Source: Streptomyces sp. TSRI0107
GTDB lineage: Bacteria > Actinomycetota > Actinomycetes > Streptomycetales > Streptomycetaceae
NCBI RefSeq assembly: GCF_001905845.1
Contig: NZ_LIVZ01000002.1
Location: 62,001 to 126,000 of the forward strand
Direction of reading: 5' to 3'
Length of the DNA: 64,000 nucleotides
The notes under the pieces were generated by a model that was not told where the DNA came from, searched no databases, and worked only from the letters and a program-made list of their open reading frames with translations. A program made the translations under genes and the position numbers. Within the stretch, counting starts at the first letter, position 1. Every line of letters starts with the position of its first letter. Below are positions 46,351 through 58,507 of this stretch, piece by piece.

Positions 46351-46383
46351 TGACGTTTCTGACAGTTTTCGTCAGAGTCGTCA
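46351..46383. promoter_or_regulatory. dyad operator for the TetR regulator
   Basis: TGACG-3-CTGAC-7-GTCAG-3-CGTCA is a perfect two-part inverted repeat ending 2 bp before the TetR ATG and about 100 bp before the divergent radical SAM start. Typical of TetR autoregulation covering both promoters. Confidence 0.75.
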
Positions 46384-46385
46384 GC

Positions 46386-46913
46386 ATGGGCAAGCGGGAA
46401 GAGATCGTGACGGCGGCCGTCGAGGTGTTCGGGCGGTACGGCTTCCGGCAGACGTCGATGGACCTGGTGGCGCAGGCCGCCGGGGTCTCCCGCCCCGCGC
46501 TGTACCAGTACTTCCGCAACAAGCAGGACGTGTTCGCGGCGGTCGCCGAGCAGGTGACCGGCCGGCTGATGGCGGCGGCGCACCGGGCCCGCGACGCCGA
46601 GGGGACGCTCGCGGACCGGGTGTACGGCGTGCTGGCGGTGCGGCTGGACGCCACGGCGGGGCTCGCCGAGCCCCGCTACCGGCAGGAGCTGGTGGAGCAG
46701 GCGCAGGCCATGGGCCTGAGCCCGGTGGACGAGAAGCTGGTCTACGTCCTCGCCCAGCTGCTCGCCGACACCGCCGAGCCGCTGGAGACGGCCTCCGCCA
46801 TGCTCGCCGCCGCCTCCGGCATCGGCGGCTCGGGCGGCGGACCCGACACCGTCCACCGCCGGCTGCGCCGCCTGGTCGACCTGGTGGTGGCGGGGCTCGC
46901 TACGGAGCGCTGA
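46386..46913 (+). CDS. TetR-family transcriptional regulator
   Basis: 175 residues. N-terminal HTH (REEIVTAAVEVFGRYGFRQT, MDLVAQAAGVSRPALYQYFRNK) and a short helical ligand domain. The dyad directly before its start is the likely binding site, so it should repress itself and the divergent radical SAM gene. The transcript may be leaderless or nearly so. Confidence 0.9.
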   Translation: MGKREEIVTAAVEVFGRYGFRQTSMDLVAQAAGVSRPALYQYFRNKQDVFAAVAEQVTGRLMAAAHRARDAEGTLADRVYGVLAVRLDATAGLAEPRYRQELVEQAQAMGLSPVDEKLVYVLAQLLADTAEPLETASAMLAAASGIGGSGGGPDTVHRRLRRLVDLVVAGLATER

Positions 46914-46924
46914 GGCCCTGCCGG

Positions 46925-47011
46925 GGAGGGGGCGGGAGCAGAGGTCAGGAGCAGGAGGGGGCGGGAGCAGAGGTCAGGAGCAGGAGGGGGCGAGAGCAGG
47001 GGGTCAGGAGC
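46925..47011. repeat. three 29-bp tandem repeats
   Basis: GGAGGGGGCGGGAGCAGAGG starts at 46925, 46954 and 46983 (third copy with small changes), each followed by TCAGGAGCA. Purine-only on the plus strand, between the TetR and alditol oxidase genes. Confidence 0.85.
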
Positions 47012-47071
47012 AGGAGGCGGGACAGGAGCAGGACACGGAAGAGGGCGCCGGGAGCACAGCCAGGTAGAAGT

Positions 47072-48402
<1,331 letters not shown>

Positions 48403-48584
48403 CGGACCTGGCGCCGGGGCGCTGCGCCGACGGACGGACATGCCGTTTGACGCCGCGCCCCGCACAATCCGACCGACTTCTTACACCCCCTTTCCGAACC
48501 CCTTGTCGAAACTCTCCCGTTCGCCATAGCCTTGCGCCGCGCCGGTGCCGCCGTGCCCGGTTCCGCATGAGCGAAGGGAGTTCG

Positions 48585-49850
48585 ATGAAGCGCGGCACAT
48601 CTCGCGACATCCGCACCGCCAACCGCTACGAGGTGCTGCGCCAGATCATCGCCGAGTCGCCCACCTCCCGGCAGGAGCTGGCGGCCGCCACGGGGCTGAG
48701 TCTCGCCACGGTCGCCACCCTCGTCGGCGAGCTGCTCGACCTCGGGATGATCATCGAGGTCGGGTTCGAGGACTCGGCGGGCGGCCGCCCCCGGGGTCTG
48801 GTCGCCGTCAACGCGTCGGGGGGCGCGTTGATCGGCGTGGACATCGCGGAGACGTACGTCCATGTCGAGCTGTTCGACCTGGCGCTGAACGTGCTGGCGC
48901 GCGCCGAGGAGGACATGCGGCCCGGCGAGAGCCGTCCCGAGCAGGTGGTCGGCCATGTCGCCGCGGCCGTCGGCTCGGTGGTCGCGCAGGCCGGCGTCGA
49001 GGGTGCCCGGGTGCTGGGCGTCGGGGTGAGCGTGCCGGGGCAGGTGGACCGGGACACCGGCGTCGCCGAGTACGCGCCGAACTGGGACTGGCACGACGTG
49101 CCGCTGCTCGACCTGCTCACCGAGCACATCGCCTACCCGCTCCACCTGGACAATCCGCTGCGCGCCTGCGCGGTCGCCGAGCTGTGGTTCGGGGCGGCGC
49201 GCGGGCGCGGGGACGCCGTGGTGGTGAACCTCGGCACCGGCGTGGGCGCCGGTCTGGTGCTCGGCGGCGGGCTGCACCGGGGCGTCAGCAACAGCGCCGG
49301 CGAGTGGGGGCACACCACGCTCGTCCTGGACGGGCGGCTGTGCCACTGCGGCAACCACGGCTGTGTGGAGACGTACGTCGGCGCGCCCGGGATCATGCTG
49401 AACCTGCGGGAGCTGAGCCCCGGCAGCGCCCTGCTGCACCCCGAGGACCAGACCGCCACGGTGGACGCGCTGGCGCGCGGGGTCGCCGCGGGTGACCCGG
49501 TGGCCGTGAAGGTGGTGCGGGACACCGCCCGCTATCTCGGCGCCGGCATCGCCGACCTGGTCAATCTGCTCAACCCGGAGGTGGTGGTGCTCAGCAGCTG
49601 GGTCGCGGCCACGCTGGGCGAGCCGCTGCTCGCCGAGGTGCGCGAGGCCATGGCCCGCCACGCGCTGCGGCGGCCGCTCACCGCCACCGAGATCGTCCTC
49701 TCCCCGATCCCCACCGACCCGGTGTGCCTGGGCGCGGCGACGTTCGCGCTGGAGGGCGCGCTGCGGCCGGTCGGGCCGCAGAGGAAGAAGGCACAGCCCG
49801 TACGACGTACCACCACCCCTGCAAGGAGCCGTACCGCACCGCCTTCATGA
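48585..49850 (+). CDS. ROK-family transcriptional regulator
   Basis: 421 residues from ATG 48585 (GGGAG 4-8 nt upstream). N-terminal winged helix (TANRYEVLRQIIAESPTSRQ, LAAATGLSLATVATLVGELL), then a ROK sugar-kinase-like domain (GVDIAETYVHVELFDL, NLGTGVGAGLVLGGGLHRG) and the zinc site CHCGNHGCVE. Catalytic kinase function is probably absent. Placed directly before GH30, the ABC importer and GH2, it is the likely sugar-responsive repressor of the galactan genes. The last 25 residues are a basic tail. Confidence 0.9.
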   Translation: MKRGTSRDIRTANRYEVLRQIIAESPTSRQELAAATGLSLATVATLVGELLDLGMIIEVGFEDSAGGRPRGLVAVNASGGALIGVDIAETYVHVELFDLALNVLARAEEDMRPGESRPEQVVGHVAAAVGSVVAQAGVEGARVLGVGVSVPGQVDRDTGVAEYAPNWDWHDVPLLDLLTEHIAYPLHLDNPLRACAVAELWFGAARGRGDAVVVNLGTGVGAGLVLGGGLHRGVSNSAGEWGHTTLVLDGRLCHCGNHGCVETYVGAPGIMLNLRELSPGSALLHPEDQTATVDALARGVAAGDPVAVKVVRDTARYLGAGIADLVNLLNPEVVVLSSWVAATLGEPLLAEVREAMARHALRRPLTATEIVLSPIPTDPVCLGAATFALEGALRPVGPQRKKAQPVRRTTTPARSRTAPPS

Positions 49851-49868
49851 CGACGGAAGGGATGCACG

Positions 49869-51701
49869 TTGCGCACCAGCAGATCGATCCTCGGGACGGC
49901 CGCGGCCACACTGGCCGTCACCGGAGCCCTGATGTCCGCACCCCCCGCGACCGCCGCCGGACCGGCGCCCGCCGAGGTCTCCCCGCACGCCGCCCAGACC
50001 ATCGACAACCTCGGCGCGTCCGGCGCCTGGTGGGTGAACGACCTGAAGAACTTCGACCCGAAGGTCCGGGCCCGGGTCGCGCGGCTGCTGTTCTCCGAGC
50101 AGGGCCTGGACCTGAGCGCCTACCGCTACAACATCGGCGGCGGCGGTACGGCGGTGACCACGCCGTCCCGGGCACCGGAGGACTTCCGTGCCGACGACGG
50201 CACGTACGACTGGTCGCGGGACGAGGGCGGCCGTACGTTCCTGAAGTACGCGGCGGAGTACGGCGTCGAGGACCTGATCGCGTTCGTCAACAGCGCGCCC
50301 GCCGAGTGGAAGTCCAACGGTCAGAGCTGCGGCGGCCACCTGAAGGCGGAGAACACCGAGGACTTCGCCGACTACGTCGCCGACGTCACCGACCACTTCG
50401 CCGCGCGGGGCGCCCGGTTCGACTACATCAGCCCGTTCAACGAGCCGACGAACAGCTTCGACTCGTGCGGCCAGGAGGGCATGCTCGTCCCGGTCGACCA
50501 GCGGGACGACATCGTGCGGGCGCTCGGCGCCGAGCAGCGCGCCCGGCACCAGCGGACCGGGATCATCGCGGACGAGTCCAGCAGCACCGTGCAGTTCAAC
50601 ACCGAACTGCCGCAGTGGATCGCCCAGCCGGGCACGGCGCGGTACGTGTCCAGGCTCGCCCACCACACGTACGACAACCCGGGCGACGACCAGCGGGCGC
50701 GGATCCACGAGACGTCGAAGGCGGTCGGCAAGCCGTCCTGGTCGACGGAGATCTGCTGCTTCGGCCAGGGCGGCACGGGCTGGGCGAAGGAGTACGACCC
50801 GACGATCGACGGCGGCCTGAACCTGTCCCGGATCATCCACAAGGACTTCGCCACCGCCCACGACTCGGCGTTCCACTGGTGGGTCGCGCTGTCCGAGATG
50901 ATCGGCTCCGACCCGTACGCGAGGAACGACGACGGCTGGAACGACGGCCTGATCTACTACGACCCGGACTACGCGACGAACGGCAACCAGACGCTGTACT
51001 TCACCAAGCGCTACTACGCGCTCGGCCAGTACAGCAAGTTCGTCCGGCCGGGCGCCGTCGCGCACAACGTGACCGGCGCGCCGGACGGCGTCGAGGTGAG
51101 CGCGTACGACAGCAAGGGCAAGTGGGTGGTCGTGGTGAACAACCACAACACCACCGACACCCCGCTGGACCTGCACTTCAACAGTGACAGCCCGGTGCGG
51201 GCGGTGAAGGCGGTGCGTACGTCGGCGAGCGAGGACTGGGCGTCGGTGGCGAAGCCGTCGGTGGGCGCGGACGGCGCCGTCTCGGCGACACTCGCCGCGC
51301 GCTCCGTCACGACGTACGTCTTCGACCGGAAGGGCCGCGGCAGTACGGCGGTGACGGGGGCCTGGCAGGGCCGGCAGTCCGGCAAGTGCCTGACGGCGGA
51401 CGCCTCGGGGGCCGCGATCGGCAGCTGCGCCGACGGGGCCGGGCAGCAGTGGTCGTACGACGCGAGGGGCGCCCTGAAGAACGCCGACGGGTATCTGACG
51501 GCGGGGAGTCCGGGGCTCGCGACCAGTGCCGAGTTCACCGGTGACGCGGCCCAGCGCTGGCTGCTGAACGGCAACGGGCAGATCGTGAGCGAGGCCACCG
51601 GCAAGTGCCTGGACGTCAGCGGGCAGGCGACCGCGGACGGCAGCCGGGTGATCCTGTACAGCTGCACGGGCGGGGCCAACCAGGCCTGGTTCCGGCACTA
51701 G
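49869..51701 (+). CDS. secreted GH30 glycosidase with ricin-type CBM13 (probable endo-beta-1,6-galactanase)
   Basis: 610 residues from a TTG start (GGAAGGG 7 nt upstream). Sec signal peptide ending near TAAGPAP, then a GH30 barrel and beta-sandwich. Candidate acid/base is Glu192 (SPFNEPTN) and nucleophile Glu294 (WSTEICCFG). The C-terminal 130 residues form a CBM13 beta-trefoil (GKCLTADASGAAIGSC, ATGKCLDVSGQATADGS, QAWFRH). The NIGGGGT and FNEPTNSFDS elements recall the 1,6-galactanase subfamily; the adjacent beta-galactosidase supports that substrate. Confidence 0.85.
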   Translation: MRTSRSILGTAAATLAVTGALMSAPPATAAGPAPAEVSPHAAQTIDNLGASGAWWVNDLKNFDPKVRARVARLLFSEQGLDLSAYRYNIGGGGTAVTTPSRAPEDFRADDGTYDWSRDEGGRTFLKYAAEYGVEDLIAFVNSAPAEWKSNGQSCGGHLKAENTEDFADYVADVTDHFAARGARFDYISPFNEPTNSFDSCGQEGMLVPVDQRDDIVRALGAEQRARHQRTGIIADESSSTVQFNTELPQWIAQPGTARYVSRLAHHTYDNPGDDQRARIHETSKAVGKPSWSTEICCFGQGGTGWAKEYDPTIDGGLNLSRIIHKDFATAHDSAFHWWVALSEMIGSDPYARNDDGWNDGLIYYDPDYATNGNQTLYFTKRYYALGQYSKFVRPGAVAHNVTGAPDGVEVSAYDSKGKWVVVVNNHNTTDTPLDLHFNSDSPVRAVKAVRTSASEDWASVAKPSVGADGAVSATLAARSVTTYVFDRKGRGSTAVTGAWQGRQSGKCLTADASGAAIGSCADGAGQQWSYDARGALKNADGYLTAGSPGLATSAEFTGDAAQRWLLNGNGQIVSEATGKCLDVSGQATADGSRVILYSCTGGANQAWFRH

Positions 51702-51720
51702 TCCGACCGGTTCCGACGGC

Positions 51721-51749
51721 CGGCGGGCCACGTCCGTGGTGGCCCGCCG
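51721..51749 (+). terminator. hairpin terminator after GH30
   Basis: CGGCGGGCCAC and GTGGCCCGCCG form a perfect 11-bp stem with a 7-nt loop, 19 bp after the stop. It separates GH30 from the importer genes. Confidence 0.85.
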
Positions 51750-51773
51750 CTCCGTCACGTCCGGTATCACGAA

Positions 51774-51785
51774 CGTTGCGCAACG
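51774..51785. promoter_or_regulatory. palindromic operator before the sugar importer
   Basis: CGTTGCGCAACG is a perfect 12-bp palindrome about 120 bp before the substrate-binding gene, in the only non-coding gap of the importer-GH2 operon. A likely site for the ROK protein or a LacI-type regulator. Confidence 0.55.
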
Positions 51786-51904
51786 CTTCGAACAGACTTC
51801 GTCCAACCCCTTGCCGAAGGCTTAGTCCAAGGTTAACGTCCCGCACCGCAAGCCCGTTTGAGCCATCTGAGCCGCAACCCCGCACTCGAGACAAGGACGT
51901 CAGC

Positions 51905-53170
51905 ATGTCGGCATTCAGCAACAACACCTGGGACCGCCGGTCCGTACTGCGGGCCGCCATGGGACTGGCCGCCGTCGGCGGGCTGGCCGCGTGCGGAGGC
52001 AACAACGGCCGTGGCGGCGGGGCGGGTTCGGGGACGAGCCTGGTGCAGTACTTCCACGCCTACGGCGAGGCCGGCACCGAGCAGGCGGTCAAGCGGTACG
52101 CGAAGGCCTACAAGGACGCCGCGGTCAGCACGCAGTGGATCACCGGGTCGAACTTCGAGAGCAAGCTGTTCTCCGCGCTGCTCACCGAGAACGCGCCGGA
52201 CGTCTTCGAGTTCCACCCGCAGATCCAGCTCGTCCGCAGCGGCCAGGTGGCGGATCTGACCGACATCGTCAGCCCGGTGAAGGACGACTTCAACCAGGCC
52301 GACATCGCCTCGCACACCATCGACGGGAAGATATGGGGCGTCCGCATGATCGACGACCCGCAGTTCTTCTACTACCGCAAGTCGATGCTGGCGGACGCGG
52401 GCGTCGAGCCGCCCACCACGCTGGACGAACTGGTCGAGGCCGCGGCCAAGCTGACCACCGACAACGTCAAGGGGCTCTTCCTCGGCAACACCATCGTCCC
52501 GGTGATGAACCCGCTGATCTGGTCGGCCGGCGCCGACACGCTCGACGAGAACAACCGGATCGCCTACCACACGGACGCGGTGGCCGCCGGGCTCGGCAAG
52601 CTGCGCGGCATGTTCGCCGACGGGCATCTGCTGCTGGACGCGCCCGCCGACTGGTGGGACCCGTCGGCGCTCACCCAGGGCCTGGTCGCGATGCAGTGGT
52701 GCGGTATGTGGGCGATGCCGGTGATCGAGAAGGCGCTCGGCGACGATGTCGGCATCATCCCGTTCCCGTCCTCGGCGGACGGCGCGAAGCCGGCCGTGGT
52801 CAACGGCGGCTGGTCGATGTTCGTCAACGCCAGGTCGAAGCACGTCGACGAGGCGAAGGGGTACGTGAAGTGGCTGTGGATCGACCAGAAGGAGTACCAG
52901 GAGGACTGGGCGCTGTCCTACGGCTTCCACATCCCGCCGCGCACCTCGCTCGCCGAGTCCGCCGACAAGCTGAAGTCGGGTCTGGCCGCGGAGGGCGTGA
53001 AGCTCTTCAACGAGTTCGGGCACTTCGACAACCCGGCCTGGACACAGGCCATGATCGTCGCCCTGGAGGGCGTCATCGCCGACTCCGTCCGCAAGGGCGG
53101 CAGCCCCGAGGCCGCGCTCGACAAGGCCGACAAGACCGTGGGCCGTGAGCTGAAGAAGCTCTTCGGATAG
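51905..53170 (+). CDS. ABC sugar transporter, substrate-binding lipoprotein
   Basis: 421 residues. Twin-arginine type lipoprotein signal (RRSVLRAAMGLAAVGGLAAC). The body is a cluster-B/family 1 sugar-binding protein (YFHAYGEAGTEQAVKRYAKA, WGVRMIDDPQFFYYRKSML, GLVAMQWCGMWAMPVIEKAL). Captures oligosaccharide outside the membrane for the two permeases downstream. First gene of the importer-GH2 operon. Confidence 0.9.
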   Translation: MSAFSNNTWDRRSVLRAAMGLAAVGGLAACGGNNGRGGGAGSGTSLVQYFHAYGEAGTEQAVKRYAKAYKDAAVSTQWITGSNFESKLFSALLTENAPDVFEFHPQIQLVRSGQVADLTDIVSPVKDDFNQADIASHTIDGKIWGVRMIDDPQFFYYRKSMLADAGVEPPTTLDELVEAAAKLTTDNVKGLFLGNTIVPVMNPLIWSAGADTLDENNRIAYHTDAVAAGLGKLRGMFADGHLLLDAPADWWDPSALTQGLVAMQWCGMWAMPVIEKALGDDVGIIPFPSSADGAKPAVVNGGWSMFVNARSKHVDEAKGYVKWLWIDQKEYQEDWALSYGFHIPPRTSLAESADKLKSGLAAEGVKLFNEFGHFDNPAWTQAMIVALEGVIADSVRKGGSPEAALDKADKTVGRELKKLFG

Positions 53171-53191
53171 GCCGGCGGACGGACCACGACC

Positions 53192-54157
53192 ATGTCGACC
53201 ACCACACCCTCGCGGCCCGCCGAGAGCCTCGCCGCCGGCAAGGCCCCCGCGCTCGGGCGGCAACGCGGGGTCCGCGGCCGGACCCTCGCCTTCTGGCTGT
53301 TCACCGGACCGTTCCTGACCGGGCTGGCGATCTTCGTCTACATCCCGATCGGCTGGAGCGCGTACCTCTCCTTCTTCGAGGCCCGCTACACCGTCACGCC
53401 CAGCACGTTCGTCGGGTTCGACAACTACCGGTACATGCTGACGAACGACAAGTTCGTCGACTCCCTCGTCACCTTCACCGTCTTCGCCGCGATCGTCGTC
53501 CCGATCACCTGGGCGCTGTCGCTCGGGCTGGCGCTGCTGGTGCACCGGATCCGCTTCATGAAGGCGTTCTTCCGGTCGGTGTTCTTCCTGCCGACCGCGG
53601 TCAGTTTCGTCGCCGCCTCGCTGATCTGGAAGATGTCCGTCTTCAGCGGCGTCCGCTTCGGGCTGATGAACACCGTGCTCGGCTGGTTCGGCGCGGACGA
53701 CATCGCCTGGCTGGCCAACCCCGACCCGCCCTGGTACTGGCTGGTCGTCCTGACCGTACGGCTGTGGCTCCAGGCCGGCTTCTACATGATCCTTTTCCTG
53801 GCGGCTCTGCAGAACATCCCGCAGGAGCTGTACGAGGCGGCCGCGATCGACGGCGCCAGGCCGGGCCTGCAGACCTTCCGCCATGTCACCCTGCCGCAGC
53901 TGCGGGCCACTTCCACGGCCGTGATCCTGCTGCTGCTCGTCGCCGCCTACCAGGCGTTCGACGAGTTCTTCAACCTGCTGAACAAGACCACCTGGGGCCG
54001 TCCGCCGCTGGTCGAGCTGTACTACACCGCCCTGGGCGAGAACCAGGACTACGGCTCCGGCAGCGCGGGCGCGATGATCCTGACCCTGCTGATCTGCGTC
54101 GTCACCCTGCTCCAGGGCCGGATCATGGGCTTCGGGCGAGGGGAGGAGTCGAAGTGA
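53192..54157 (+). CDS. ABC sugar transporter permease (MalF-type)
   Basis: 321 residues, six membrane helices, and the cytoplasmic EAA loop (YEAAAIDGARPGLQTFRHVT). N-terminal 30 residues are hydrophilic. Overlaps the second permease by GTGA. Confidence 0.92.
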   Translation: MSTTTPSRPAESLAAGKAPALGRQRGVRGRTLAFWLFTGPFLTGLAIFVYIPIGWSAYLSFFEARYTVTPSTFVGFDNYRYMLTNDKFVDSLVTFTVFAAIVVPITWALSLGLALLVHRIRFMKAFFRSVFFLPTAVSFVAASLIWKMSVFSGVRFGLMNTVLGWFGADDIAWLANPDPPWYWLVVLTVRLWLQAGFYMILFLAALQNIPQELYEAAAIDGARPGLQTFRHVTLPQLRATSTAVILLLLVAAYQAFDEFFNLLNKTTWGRPPLVELYYTALGENQDYGSGSAGAMILTLLICVVTLLQGRIMGFGRGEESK

Positions 54158-54990
54158 CCCAGCGCACCCGCGGGGCGGGCTCCGTCGGCCTGTACCTGGC
54201 GACCGGTGTCGCCGCCTTCCTCTTCCTGGTCCCCTTCTATCTGATCGTGCGCAACGCGCTGTCCACGGACGCCGAGATCACCGGCGAGAACTGGAAGTTC
54301 TTCCCCACCGAGATCCAGTGGGGGAACATCGGTGAGCTGTTCGACGATCCGACGGTGCCGTTCGCGCAGTCGCTGTGGAACTCGGCCGTCGTCGGTGTAC
54401 TGCATACAGTCGGCACGCTGCTGGTGTGCTCGCTCGCCGGATACGGCCTCGCCCGTATCCCCTACCGCCACGCCGACAAGATCTTCTACGCCGTCCTCGT
54501 CACCCTCATGGTGCCGACCGCCGTCACCTTCGTGCCCAGCTTCGTGCTGGTGTCCTCCCTCGGCTGGGTGTCCAGCCTGCGTGGCCTGGTCGTCCCCGGC
54601 CTGTTCAGCGGCTTCACCTGCTTCCTGTTCCGCCAGTACTTCCTGGGCTTCCCGAAGGAACTGGAGGAGGCGGCGCGGGTGGACGGGCTCGGCTACTGGG
54701 GCGCGTACTGGCGGATCGTCGTACCGAACTCCCTGAACTTCTTCGCGGCCATCGCGACCATCACCTTCATCAGCGGCTGGAACGCCTTCCTGTGGCCCCT
54801 GGTCATCGGCCAGGACCAGGAGGCGTGGACGGTGCAGGTCGCGCTCTCCTCGTACATGACCAACCAGACCGTCAACTTCCATCTGATCTTCATGGCCACG
54901 GCCATTTCCATCCTGCCCCTGGTGTTCGTGTTCCTGTTCCTCCAGCGCTGGCTGGTCCAGGGCGTCGCACAGACCGGCATCAAGGGCTGA
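54154..54990 (+). CDS. ABC sugar transporter permease (MalG-type)
   Basis: 278 residues, six membrane helices, EAA loop (LEEAARVDGLGYWGAYWRIV). Pairs with the upstream permease. No ATP-binding subunit follows; such importers in Streptomyces usually share the MsiK ATPase. Confidence 0.92.
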   Translation: MTQRTRGAGSVGLYLATGVAAFLFLVPFYLIVRNALSTDAEITGENWKFFPTEIQWGNIGELFDDPTVPFAQSLWNSAVVGVLHTVGTLLVCSLAGYGLARIPYRHADKIFYAVLVTLMVPTAVTFVPSFVLVSSLGWVSSLRGLVVPGLFSGFTCFLFRQYFLGFPKELEEAARVDGLGYWGAYWRIVVPNSLNFFAAIATITFISGWNAFLWPLVIGQDQEAWTVQVALSSYMTNQTVNFHLIFMATAISILPLVFVFLFLQRWLVQGVAQTGIKG

Positions 54991-57864
<2,874 letters not shown>

Positions 57865-57873
57865 GCCGACGCC

Positions 57874-57910
57874 GACCGGCCGGCACCACTCGGGGTGGTA
57901 CCGGCCGGTC
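57874..57910 (+). terminator. hairpin terminator after the GH2 gene
   Basis: GACCGGCCGGCACCAC pairs with GTGGTACCGGCCGGTC (15 of 16) with a 5-nt loop, 9 bp after the stop. Confidence 0.85.
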
Positions 57911-57950
57911 GCGGCGTCCGCGGAGCCCCACCGGCCCACACAGTCCGAAC

Positions 57951-57992
<42 letters not shown>

Positions 57993-58003
57993 ACGGGAAC
58001 GGT

Positions 58004-58507
58004 TCAGTGGTCGGCGCAGCACGGCGTGGGGTCGGGGACCTCGAACGGGGTGAGCCGGCCGCCCGCCGCGGGCATGGCGGTCAGGACCAGTCGGCCCTGG
58101 AGCCACTGGGGCCGTACGTGGTCGCGGGTGACCAGCGGGGTCGCCGGGTCCGGTGTCCCGGCCGCGCCCAGCACCGTCACGGCGTCGATCGCGGAGCGGG
58201 ACAGCAGTTCGCCGACCGTCAGCGTGCCGGTGAGGTGGGCGGCGCCCGGGTAGAGGACCGCGCGGCCCACCGCGTCGGGGGCGCCGCCCTTCACCTCGTA
58301 CCCCTCGGCGATCAGCCGCTCACGGCAGCCTTCCACGGACGTGGTGAGGGAGAGGGCGACGCGCGGCCGGTCGCCCCGCAGCAGGTGCGTGCAGCCGAAC
58401 GCGCCCTCGGGGAGGGCGAGTTCGGCCGCCAGTTCCAGCAGCAGGTGATCGGCTGCGCGCAGGTCCTTCAGGCCCGCGTCCACGGTGAGGACGTACGGCG
58501 TGGTCAC
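58004..58507 (-). CDS. hypothetical protein coupled to the PHP hydrolase
   Basis: 167 residues from GTG 58507, overlapping the hydrolase stop (GTGA). Two similar alpha/beta segments with no membrane helix; the chain ends in PTPCCADH, a possible metal-binding tail. Family not recognised. Tight coupling implies a shared task with the metallohydrolase. Confidence 0.65.
   Translation of the reverse strand: MTTPYVLTVDAGLKDLRAADHLLLELAAELALPEGAFGCTHLLRGDRPRVALSLTTSVEGCRERLIAEGYEVKGGAPDAVGRAVLYPGAAHLTGTLTVGELLSRSAIDAVTVLGAAGTPDPATPLVTRDHVRPQWLQGRLVLTAMPAAGGRLTPFEVPDPTPCCADH

Noticed and set aside
45082..46353. Long open frame antisense to the radical SAM gene
   Set aside because: Translation is Val/Gly/Asp-rich without family features; the minus strand gene is well supported.
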